Of a stretch of 64,000 nucleotides of DNA, positions 1-8,021 are shown one piece after another. Source of the stretch: Bacteroides faecium. Its GTDB lineage: Bacteria; Bacteroidota; Bacteroidia; Bacteroidales; Bacteroidaceae. The notes below the pieces were generated by a model, which had not been told where the DNA came from, searched no databases, and saw only the letters and a program-made list of their open reading frames with translations. Position 1 is the first letter of the stretch; every line of letters begins with the position of its first letter. The stretch lies in assembly GCF_012113595.1 (NCBI RefSeq), contig NZ_CP050831.1, positions 2,728,001 through 2,792,000 on the forward strand. The letters run 5' to 3'. The translations under genes were made by a program, and so were the position numbers.

Positions 1-802
1 ATAGATTGACTTTAATTCCTTTTTCTTGTAATGGACGAATTAATTTATCAGCATTCTCTAATACAAAAGTAACTTGTGGATTACAATGAATATATGGTTT
101 TCCTTCTGCATTTAAGCGGATATTTGCAGCAAAAACACTGACTACATCAAAAAAAGGTTTACCACTTTCTTTCATTGTATATTCCCCAACATTCAGGATG
201 TTTTCATTATTTACTTCGATATAACAAAGCGTTTTGACTTCTCCTTTTTGAGTATCGGGAATAGCGGCTAATGGTTTCACTAAATAAATATATGACTGAT
301 TGTTAGAAGCCATATTTATTCCATCAGAGGCTGTCGCAGATACGGCTACGGCATATGTTGATCCAACTGTACCTCCTGATAAAATATTTAATTCAACTGA
401 AGCAGATTTTCTTTTTCCAGCGGGAATTGTTACAATACCATCATTTTCTAAAGTTAATTTGTTGGTTGGGTACATTACATAAGAGGTACCGTTGGCTTCA
501 TTGTAAGCAGTAAGTGCAGCTTCGTCTACTTTAAAAGTGACAGTTATATCTTTGTCTGCTGCTTTACTTAATTCGAAATAAAGATGCCCTGCTCCTGCTT
601 TATCACCATTAATGTTGATAGTGGTGAGAGCCTTGGCTCCAGCAGCTGATTTGACACTTCCAAATGTTCCTTCTACATTATCAAAGGTATTTTGATTTCC
701 GGACGGTATAATAATGTCGTCTTGGCAAGCTGTAAACATTGCACTTAAACATGCGAATGTTACGTAGAGTATGGATGATTTTAAGATATCAATATGTTTC
801 AT
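1..802 (-). CDS. DUF1735 + GH18 endoglycosidase-like lipoprotein, C-terminus outside window (second, probably silent module)
   Basis: This gene runs off the left edge; about 267 codons are visible. It starts at the ATG at 802 with a lipoprotein signal (FTAC, Cys about 26) followed by acidic Gln-Asp-Asp, a surface-export type signal. A DUF1735-like beta domain follows (about 40-165), then the start of a GH18 barrel: the stretch around KTLCYIEV, VVSVFAANI and IRPLQEKGIKV aligns with TICYVEC, IVHLFAANI and IKPLQDKGMKV of the GH18 enzyme at 10332-11750. The catalytic DxxDxDxE segment lies outside the window, so activity cannot be judged. It is third in a minus-strand module with the genes at 835-2007 and 2017-2893, mirroring the plus-strand module. 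No promoter is visible for the module, so I infer it is expressed only after inversion of 2858-8191. Confidence 0.8.
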   Translation of the reverse strand, partial: MKHIDILKSSILYVTFACLSAMFTACQDDIIIPSGNQNTFDNVEGTFGSVKSAAGAKALTTININGDKAGAGHLYFELSKAADKDITVTFKVDEAALTAYNEANGTSYVMYPTNKLTLENDGIVTIPAGKRKSASVELNILSGGTVGSTYAVAVSATASDGINMASNNQSYIYLVKPLAAIPDTQKGEVKTLCYIEVNNENILNVGEYTMKESGKPFFDVVSVFAANIRLNAEGKPYIHCNPQVTFVLENADKLIRPLQEKGIKVNL

Positions 803-834
803 AGCTTGTATTCTATTAAATCTATGTTTATTTA

Positions 835-2007
835 TTACTCTTTGGCTGGAAGGGCTACATCTATCCATGTCAAAGGATTGGAAGCAGTAGCATCATTGCC
901 ATTCATTGTATAATCTTTGATAGTATTTGCACCGTCATTGAACTTCCAATAGACGGCCAATCCATTTGACGCAGGATCTACTTCATAAGCATGGTTAGGA
1001 GCACTAATTTCTTCTGCGCTTAATACTCGATTCCAGATGCGTACTTCTGATATGTCTGCATCCAGCCAGCGTTCATTGTTGTATGAATAACCAATCCAGA
1101 AGCAACGTGGTTTTCCATTTGATTCGTCCGAATGTTCTACTCCCCAATCAACAGGACCAAATGCTACATTATTATCTTCTGCAACTAATTCTCCGTTATA
1201 ATATGCTTTAATAGTTTTGGCATTAGCATCATAAGTGATAGCAATATGAATCCACTCTTCCAATTGTACATCACGAGCAATCATTGTTTTATGTTCGCTA
1301 GCACCTTCTCCTGTTACAATCTGCAATTGATTTTTAGGAGAATTATCACCGAACCGGAATAAGAACTTTCCCTCAATACCCATTAATGTACTAATTGAGT
1401 TATCAAAGCTATGTGGACGAATTAAAGCTTCGGCTGTCAGCTGTGCCATCCCTTGTACAACATCAGGGTTTGTCCATTTCACATAAACATTGTTATTGTT
1501 AATGTTGGCAACTTTATTGATAAGTGATGCACCCTTGAAAACATAATAGAATGTGCGAGCGGAATTTAGAATGCTAATATTGGCATTTGTAATTGTAACA
1601 GGGAGTACATAAACTTTATCAATATCCAATTGGTTGATGTCTGTGAACTTTACTGTTATTGGAGTGGAGATAATACTTTCAGCAGGAATTCTTCCCTCAG
1701 TTGCAGAAAAAGAGTAAAAGTTTTCCGGTAAGGATTCTACTCCACTTGTGTAATAAATATCTTCATATTGGGAGATTAGACTAGGATCGGCCTTGATTGT
1801 AAAACTAACATCTTGTGATTCCGGTCTTGCCATGGCAATTTGGAATGAACGCTCTTCCGATTCTATATTAGCTTTAACCAATATATTTTCAGGAACAATA
1901 GAATTCATATAGATGTTATTGGAGAAATTTTCCATATCCTCATTACATCCGGTAAGCAATCCGGTCAGTAATCCTAATGAGATGAAATATAATTGTTGTA
2001 GTTTCAT
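835..2007 (-). CDS. DUF1735/LamG surface lipoprotein (second module)
   Basis: 390 aa with a lipoprotein signal (LLTGC, Cys21) followed by acidic Asn-Glu-Asp-Met-Glu, which fits export to the cell surface. Residues about 30-150 resemble the DUF1735 domain; about 185-375 form a LamG/concanavalin-like jelly roll (EALIRPHSF, GIEGKFLFRFGDN, WIHIAITYD, YYNGELVA, WIGYSYNNERWLDADISEVRIWN). It is a clear but diverged paralogue of 9105-10301, sharing for instance CxxDMENF, KADPSL, VYVLPVTI, YEVDP and YWKF. Proteins of this type beside SusCD act as surface glycan-binding proteins. It sits 9 bp after the truncated pseudo-GH18 gene and 32 bp before the partial GH18 gene. The binding role is inferred. Confidence 0.85.
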   Translation of the reverse strand: MKLQQLYFISLGLLTGLLTGCNEDMENFSNNIYMNSIVPENILVKANIESEERSFQIAMARPESQDVSFTIKADPSLISQYEDIYYTSGVESLPENFYSFSATEGRIPAESIISTPITVKFTDINQLDIDKVYVLPVTITNANISILNSARTFYYVFKGASLINKVANINNNNVYVKWTNPDVVQGMAQLTAEALIRPHSFDNSISTLMGIEGKFLFRFGDNSPKNQLQIVTGEGASEHKTMIARDVQLEEWIHIAITYDANAKTIKAYYNGELVAEDNNVAFGPVDWGVEHSDESNGKPRCFWIGYSYNNERWLDADISEVRIWNRVLSAEEISAPNHAYEVDPASNGLAVYWKFNDGANTIKDYTMNGNDATASNPLTWIDVALPAKE

Positions 2008-2016
2008 AATAGTAAA

Positions 2017-2893
2017 TTATTTAACTGGAGCTGGGTTCATAATGTTAATAGTTTCTCTTACAGTATGGTATGTGCCATTTGTGCGATAATAGTCATATTG
2101 AACATTATTAATAGCAATACCAGCTTTGGTATATATATTAGACTCGGCTGTTGTCCAATATGCACTTTCGATAATAGCTTCTGTTGTTCCCCAAAAACCT
2201 TCCGTGCCATCTGATGAAGGACTTGAAACTGCTATAATAAAGCGGTCGGTAGGGACATCTGCTTCTAAACATTCTAAGATGGAAAGATTGAGTTCTGTTT
2301 CATTTGATACTTGAAATGCATCAATGATAATATGAAGAAAATTATTCAGTATATTTTTATCAACTAGATTTTGAGGCTTTCCTTCAAATGACAGAATTTT
2401 ATTGCTGTTTTGGCTTTTCCATGTAAATATAGCATTCAAGAAGATATTTTGCGTTTCAGTGTAGATAGCTTTATCTTCTTCATTCATATACTTAGGATTT
2501 TGGCCAATGTATTTAATTATAATTCCATCAAAGGGTTCAGAATATGTCAGTTGCTTTTCTATTTCTTTTTTTAGAAAAGTATTGAATGTACTTTCATTTT
2601 CTAATTCTGTTTGGGTAGAAATGAGGTCCTCATATTGAGCTTTTATCTCATCATAGCTGATGGTATAAACAACTTTTGTTCCTTTCTGTTGTAAAGTTAC
2701 TATTTCTTCTTTTTCAAAAGTTGCTAACTCTGAAGGATACATTACCCCAACAATATCAATGCTGTCAGGCAGACTTGTTATATGCTGTGCACGACTAGCC
2801 GGATTCTTTTCGCTATTATCAAACCATGCATACACTTTTTTGTGTTCCGTATCGGCTTTATATTGACGTAAGTTCTCTAAGTACTTGGTATAT
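2017..2893 (-). pseudogene. Pseudo-GH18 lipoprotein lacking its 5' end (headless gene of the second module)
   Basis: The frame is homologous to the lipoprotein at 8022-9098 (shared LPDSIDIV, EDIPTERFI-like, GIGVYHVKNDYY-like and INIMNP segments). Homology does not begin at the first possible start (GTG at 2835) but continues upstream through YTKYLENLRQYK to base 2893. There, after about seven unrelated codons, an in-frame TGA (2911-2913) closes the frame. The signal peptide, lipobox and start codon are therefore missing. The break coincides exactly with the end of the 36-bp inverted repeat shared with 8156-8191. The barrel strand that should carry the GH18 acids reads DGIIIKYIG, so only the first Asp of DxxDxDxE remains and the domain should bind rather than cut glycan. 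I read it as a silent cassette that regains a head by inversion, rather than simple decay, because the rest of the frame is intact. Confidence 0.85.
2858..2893 (-). repeat. Left 36-bp inverted repeat (putative inversion site IR-L)
   Basis: The minus strand here is identical over 36 bp to plus-strand 8156-8191; the core reads AAGTACTTAGAGAACTTACG. It lies inside the codons for YTKYLENLRQYK and is in the same frame in both copies. Identity stops abruptly on both sides (flanking bases 2857 and 2894 differ), while the surrounding genes are strongly diverged, even in codons for conserved residues such as LPDSIDIV. Confidence 0.9.
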
Positions 2894-3067
2894 CCTAAAT
2901 TATAAGGTATTCAGGAGGGTATTAAATTATTTTCATTTTTCTCAGAAAAAAAGAGAAACTAGACTAAGTGTTTATTATATTAGCGTTGTTTTATTAGCAA
3001 AAGGGAGAAGAAAGTCGACACTCTCCTTTTTAGAGTTTAATAAAAGTATAACCGCTAAATTAAAAGT
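2894..3067 (+). promoter_or_regulatory. susC upstream/leader region
   Basis: 174 bp between IR-L and the susC start. It is A+T rich with no convincing TAnnTTTG box, which would fit dependence on the ECF sigma factor at 20748-21305 (inference). A short hairpin (AAAGGGAGA at about 3000 pairing with TCTCCTTTT at about 3022-3030) lies about 40 bp before the ATG and could act in the leader. The region lies inside the putative invertible segment, so the promoter would travel with susC. Confidence 0.45.
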
Positions 3068-6000
3068 ATGGAAAGCAAATATTCGCTTCGAAAGTCGAAT
3101 CTATTTCGAGCTTTACTGATTCTTTTGTTCATGGTAGTTCCCTTACAGTGGGCTACAGCACAGTTGACCCTATCAACTCACCGTACAACTTTAGGGAGTG
3201 TAATTAAACAAATTCAGTCCCAATCAAAGTATCAATTCTTTTATAACGACAAACTATCGACGATCACAGTTGATCCTTTAAATGTAAAAGATGCTCCATT
3301 GGAACAAGTACTGAGTACGCTTCTAAAGAACAAAGATATTTCTTATAAGATAGAAGATAATATTATTTATCTATCAGAAAAAGAAGCATCAAGTGGTAAC
3401 CAACAGCAAGTTGGTAAAGAACAGACCATAACAGGACAAGTTATAGATTCCAAAGGCGAACCTTTAATCGGAGTCAGTATTCTAGTAAAAGGAACAACTG
3501 ATGGAGCTATAACTGATTTAGATGGTAACTATAAAATAGTAACCAAAAGTGCTAATCCTGTTATTGTATATTCATATATTGGATATAAGACACAGGAAGT
3601 TCCCCTGAAAGGTCAATCTTCTGTAAATATAACATTAATGGACGATACGCAAGTCATTGATGAAGTGGTTGTCACTGCTTTGGGTATCAAAAGAGCGACA
3701 AAAGCTCTGAGTTATAATGTTCAGGAAGTAAAAAGTGATGACCTTCTAACTAACAAGGACGCTAACTTCATTAATGCACTTTCCGGTAAAGTTGCCGGAG
3801 TTACGATCAATTCCAGTTCATCAGGTGTAGGTGGTGCCAGCAAAGTGGTGATGCGTGGTGCAAAAAGTATAGAGCAATCCAGCAACGCACTTTATGTAAT
3901 AGATGGTATTCCAATGTACAATTTGAGCGGAGAAGGCGGACAAGTTTTCGATTCAAAAGGTTCCACAGAAGCTATTGCCGATATAAATCCAGAAGATATT
4001 GAGTCCATGTCCGTATTGACTGGTGCAGCAGCGGCAGCTTTGTATGGTAGCCAGGCAGCTAATGGTGCTATTGTTATTACCACAAAGAAAGGTAAAGAAG
4101 GACGTGTCAATTTAACTGTTACACAAAATACGGAATTTATCCGTCCGTTCAGAATGCCGGAATTTCAAAACCGCTATGGCACGGGTAATCTGTCAACAGG
4201 TGCAACAACTGGTGACCTTAGCTGGGGACATCTATTAAACAACAGCAATTACATGGGATATGATCCGGCAAGTGACTTCCTCAGAACAGGTGTTGTTACG
4301 ACCGAAAGTGTTGCACTATCAGCTGGTACGGATAAAAATCAGACTTATTTTTCTTCCAGTGTTGTGAATTCAAAAGGCATGGTTCCCAACAATGACTATA
4401 ATCGCTATAATTTCACGTTCCGCAATACTACTTCTTTCTTGAAAGATAAAATGATATTGGATGTGAGTGCTAGTTATATCAAGCAGAATGATAAGAATAT
4501 GGTCAACCAAGGTACTTATTCAAATCCATTGGTTACTGCTTATCTGTTTCCACGTGGAAATGACTGGGAAGAATATAAGATGTACGAACGTTATGACACA
4601 AATCGCAAAATCTATACTCAATATTGGCCCAATGAAATGCTTTCCAGTTATACAGGGCAAAACCCGTATTGGATCGCATATCGAAATCTACGTGAGAACG
4701 ATAAAGAACGTTATATGTTAAGTGCTAATCTGAGTTATCAGATTCTTGACTGGCTGAGTGTTTCCGGTCGTGTGCGTGTAGATAATGCAAATACAGATTA
4801 TACAAAAAAATTATATGCAACCAGCCATAAAGTACTGACAGAAGGTTCAAAAAATGGTTTCTTTGGTTTAGCAAGAACTCTTGACAAACAGACATACGCT
4901 GACGTAATGGTAAACATCAATAAGACATTTAAAGAAATTATTTCTTTGCAAGCCAACATCGGTGCGTCTTACTCTGATATGAAACAAGATGTTATGTCTA
5001 ATGAAGGCCCAATCCGTAGTGATGGAATTGCCAATATGTTCAATATCATTCAACTGGATGATGTCAAGACAAAACGTAATCAAAGTGGCTACAGAGAACA
5101 AACCAAATCCCTTTTTGCAAGTGTTGAACTGGGTTATAAGAGCACATATTATTTAACTTTAACCGGACGTAGCGATTGGCCTTCTCAATTAGCTGGACCT
5201 AATTCTGCAAAAAGTGCATTCTTTTATCCCTCAATAGGTGGTTCTGTCATTCTATCTGAATTATTACCGATGCCCAAACAGATCCAGTATTTAAAATTAA
5301 GAGGCTCATTCGCATCAGTAGGTTTACCTTTCCCACGCTTCTTGGCAAGTCCCACTTACGAATGGGATAATGCAACCAAACAATGGATTACTAAGACTCA
5401 TTATCCATTATATGAATTGAAACCGGAAAAAACTAACTCTTGGGAAATTGGTATTACAGCAAGATTCTTGGATCATTTTAATTTTGACTTAGGATTATAT
5501 ACAACAAAGACTTATAATCAAACATTCAATCCTCAGGTTTCTGTATCTTCAAAATACTCAACGATGTACGTACAAACAGGTAGTGTACGGAATAAAGGTA
5601 TAGAACTATCACTCGGATATCAGAATGAATGGAACAAGAAATTCAGTTGGTCGTCTAACTTTACTTTTAGTGCCAACAAAAATGAAATACTTAATTTATT
5701 AGAGAACTATATTCATCCGGAAACAGGTGAGTTAATCACAAAAGAACGTTTGGATGTCGGTGGACTTGCACAAGCTAGATTCGTACTGAAGAAAGGTGGA
5801 ACATTAGGAGATATGTATTCTACCGCTGATTTACTACGCGACAACCAAGGTAATATTTATGTTGACGCAGAAGGAAATGTAAAAGCCAATTTTAAATCTG
5901 AAGATATTAAATTAGGCAGTGTTTTCCCGAAATGCAATATGGCGTGGAGAAATGATTTCCGTTGGAAGAATCTGAATTTCGGTTTTATGTTATCCGCACG

Positions 6001-6421
6001 TATTGGTGGCATTGTCTATTCTGCTACACAAGCTGCTCTTGATCTTTATGGAGTATCAGAAGCCAGTGCAGCAGCACGTGACCGTGGTGGTGTATCTGTT
6101 AATGGCGGTGATATAGTTGATGCACAAAAATGGTATTCTGTGATAGGTTCGGAAAGTGGTATCCCCCAATATTATACTTATAGTGCAACAAACTTACGTT
6201 TGCAGGAAGCCAGCATCGGTTATACAATACCTAAAAACAAGTTATGGGGTGTAGCGGATATTACAGTTTCATTGGTAGGACGTAACTTATGGATGATCTA
6301 CTGCAAGGCTCCATTCGATCCGGAAGCGGTGGCTACAACCGGTAACTATTATCAAGGTATTGATAATTTCATGATGCCAAGTTCACGTAACTTAGGATTC
6401 AATGTTAGACTTAAATTTTAA
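3068..6421 (+). CDS. SusC-like TonB-dependent glycan transporter with STN signalling domain
   Basis: 1117 aa. A signal peptide ends near WATAQ (about residue 32). An STN domain (about 33-107) follows, then a carboxypeptidase-regulatory-like beta domain (about 120-198, TITGQVIDSKGEPLIGVSILVKG), the plug (about 215-320, VMRGAKSI, NALYVIDGIPM, AALYGSQAANGAIVITTKKGK) and a 22-strand type barrel to the C-terminal Phe. It would import glycan released at the surface, with SusD as lid. The STN domain marks the subclass of SusC proteins that contact a FecR-like anti-sigma factor; such a pair is encoded at 19706-21305. susD follows after 11 bp. I recall the B. thetaiotaomicron counterpart as BT3983, a high-mannose N-glycan transporter; the substrate here is inferred from the GH18 and GH92 neighbours. 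Confidence 0.95.
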   Translation: MESKYSLRKSNLFRALLILLFMVVPLQWATAQLTLSTHRTTLGSVIKQIQSQSKYQFFYNDKLSTITVDPLNVKDAPLEQVLSTLLKNKDISYKIEDNIIYLSEKEASSGNQQQVGKEQTITGQVIDSKGEPLIGVSILVKGTTDGAITDLDGNYKIVTKSANPVIVYSYIGYKTQEVPLKGQSSVNITLMDDTQVIDEVVVTALGIKRATKALSYNVQEVKSDDLLTNKDANFINALSGKVAGVTINSSSSGVGGASKVVMRGAKSIEQSSNALYVIDGIPMYNLSGEGGQVFDSKGSTEAIADINPEDIESMSVLTGAAAAALYGSQAANGAIVITTKKGKEGRVNLTVTQNTEFIRPFRMPEFQNRYGTGNLSTGATTGDLSWGHLLNNSNYMGYDPASDFLRTGVVTTESVALSAGTDKNQTYFSSSVVNSKGMVPNNDYNRYNFTFRNTTSFLKDKMILDVSASYIKQNDKNMVNQGTYSNPLVTAYLFPRGNDWEEYKMYERYDTNRKIYTQYWPNEMLSSYTGQNPYWIAYRNLRENDKERYMLSANLSYQILDWLSVSGRVRVDNANTDYTKKLYATSHKVLTEGSKNGFFGLARTLDKQTYADVMVNINKTFKEIISLQANIGASYSDMKQDVMSNEGPIRSDGIANMFNIIQLDDVKTKRNQSGYREQTKSLFASVELGYKSTYYLTLTGRSDWPSQLAGPNSAKSAFFYPSIGGSVILSELLPMPKQIQYLKLRGSFASVGLPFPRFLASPTYEWDNATKQWITKTHYPLYELKPEKTNSWEIGITARFLDHFNFDLGLYTTKTYNQTFNPQVSVSSKYSTMYVQTGSVRNKGIELSLGYQNEWNKKFSWSSNFTFSANKNEILNLLENYIHPETGELITKERLDVGGLAQARFVLKKGGTLGDMYSTADLLRDNQGNIYVDAEGNVKANFKSEDIKLGSVFPKCNMAWRNDFRWKNLNFGFMLSARIGGIVYSATQAALDLYGVSEASAAARDRGGVSVNGGDIVDAQKWYSVIGSESGIPQYYTYSATNLRLQEASIGYTIPKNKLWGVADITVSLVGRNLWMIYCKAPFDPEAVATTGNYYQGIDNFMMPSSRNLGFNVRLKF

Positions 6422-6432
6422 TAGTAGTAGCT

Positions 6433-8007
6433 ATGATAAAGAAATCAACCATAAAATTAATTCTTGTCGGCGGCGCAATAGGCATTTCCGCATGTACAAA
6501 TAATTATATAGATTATAACACTAATCCATACGAAGCAACCAAAGACCAAATGAATGCAGATGGCTATATTTGGCGGTCGGCTTTAGTAAATATGCAAGGT
6601 TATGTTGTTCCGGCAGAACCTAACACTCTTCAATATACTGACTGTTTATTGGGCGGTACATACGGTGGTTATTTGGGAGAATCGAAAGCAAATGACTGGA
6701 ATAATCGTTTTTCTACATACAATCCTTCACAGGCATGGATTGGAGTACTTTACAATGATATAGTTCCCAAAGTATTACCCAGCTTAAGCCAAATAGAAGT
6801 CAATACAACAGATGAAGTTCCTTTAGCGGTAGCACAAGTTGTAAAAGTTGCAGCTTTGCATAGGATCACTGATACATACGGTCCCATTCCTTATTCTCAA
6901 TTAGGTGCTGATGGAAAATTAGCTGCTCCGTTTGATTCGCAGCAAGATGTTTACACCAATATGATTAAAGATTTGGATAATGCTATTAACATTCTTACAG
7001 CTAAACAAACAAATACTTTTAATCCTGATGCGGATAAAGTATATGGCGGTAATGTGGTGAAATGGATAAAGTTTGCTAATTCTCTGAAATTACGTTTGGC
7101 AATGCGTATGGTATATACTAATTATAACGTGGATGGAAAAACGCCCCAAACAATAGCTGAAGAAGCCGTAAAACATGAAATAGGGGTTATGACTTCAAAC
7201 GATGATAATGCAATGTTTACACCCAACGAGAATCCTTTTTATAAAACTAATTATGAATACAGTGATTATCGGGTTGCTGCCGATATAATGTCTTATATGA
7301 AAGGCTATCAAGATCCCCGTATGGAGAAATATTTCACTAAATCCACTTTTGCAGATAAAGACTATCATGGTATTCGTATTGGTACAGGTGTCTTGACGGA
7401 TTCAGAAATGAGTCACTCGTATTCTAATATGCAAACAACTCTGAACTCAAAACTAATGTGGATGAATGCTGCTGAAGTTGCATTTCTAGAAGCTGAAGGA
7501 GCTTTGAGAGGTTGGGACATGAAAGGCGGAGATGCTAAATCATACTATCAAAAGGGCATTACATTGTCTTTTGAACAATGGGGTGCTAGTATTACGGATA
7601 GTTATCTCACTTCGCAAAGAGTACCACAGATATACAAAGATCCTGCTGAAACGTTCAGTTATACAGGTTCTGCTTCAGATATTACAGTAAAATGGAAAGA
7701 AATCGGTGGATTTGATGAAGAAAATCTAGAACGTATTATTACCCAAAAATGGATTGCCAACTTCCCGTTAGGTATGGAGTCGTGGGCTGAGTTTCGCCGT
7801 ACAGGATATCCAAAGTTAATGGAAGTAGACAAAAATCTAGGGACTGATATAATCAAAGGAAAGTTCGCACGTCGTTTGTCTTATCCACAGGATGAGTATA
7901 GAAATAATGGGGATAACATGCCGAAAGCATTGGAATATCTAAAGGGAGCAGACAAAATGTCTACTCATGTATGGTGGGATTGTAATCCAAGATTAACTCA
8001 AGAATAA
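6433..8007 (+). CDS. SusD-like surface glycan-binding lipoprotein
   Basis: 524 aa with a lipoprotein signal (IGISAC, Cys21). It has the alpha-helical TPR architecture of the SusD family, in the SusD-like_2 subgroup by its start (NYIDYNTNPYEATKDQM) and its C-terminal segment (IITQKWIANFPLGMESWAEFRRTGYPKL). It would form the hinged lid of the SusC barrel and capture the oligosaccharide. It lies between susC and the pseudo-GH18 lipoprotein with gaps of 11 and 14 bp, so one operon is likely. It sits inside the putative invertible segment and would serve either downstream module. Confidence 0.95.
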   Translation: MIKKSTIKLILVGGAIGISACTNNYIDYNTNPYEATKDQMNADGYIWRSALVNMQGYVVPAEPNTLQYTDCLLGGTYGGYLGESKANDWNNRFSTYNPSQAWIGVLYNDIVPKVLPSLSQIEVNTTDEVPLAVAQVVKVAALHRITDTYGPIPYSQLGADGKLAAPFDSQQDVYTNMIKDLDNAINILTAKQTNTFNPDADKVYGGNVVKWIKFANSLKLRLAMRMVYTNYNVDGKTPQTIAEEAVKHEIGVMTSNDDNAMFTPNENPFYKTNYEYSDYRVAADIMSYMKGYQDPRMEKYFTKSTFADKDYHGIRIGTGVLTDSEMSHSYSNMQTTLNSKLMWMNAAEVAFLEAEGALRGWDMKGGDAKSYYQKGITLSFEQWGASITDSYLTSQRVPQIYKDPAETFSYTGSASDITVKWKEIGGFDEENLERIITQKWIANFPLGMESWAEFRRTGYPKLMEVDKNLGTDIIKGKFARRLSYPQDEYRNNGDNMPKALEYLKGADKMSTHVWWDCNPRLTQE

Positions 8008-8021
8008 AAATCTAGTAAATT

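Noticed and set aside
2017..2835. An intact 272-aa gene starting at the GTG at 2835
   Set aside because: Homology to the paralogue continues upstream of the GTG to base 2893, and a start there would remove the signal peptide. The gene is better described as headless.
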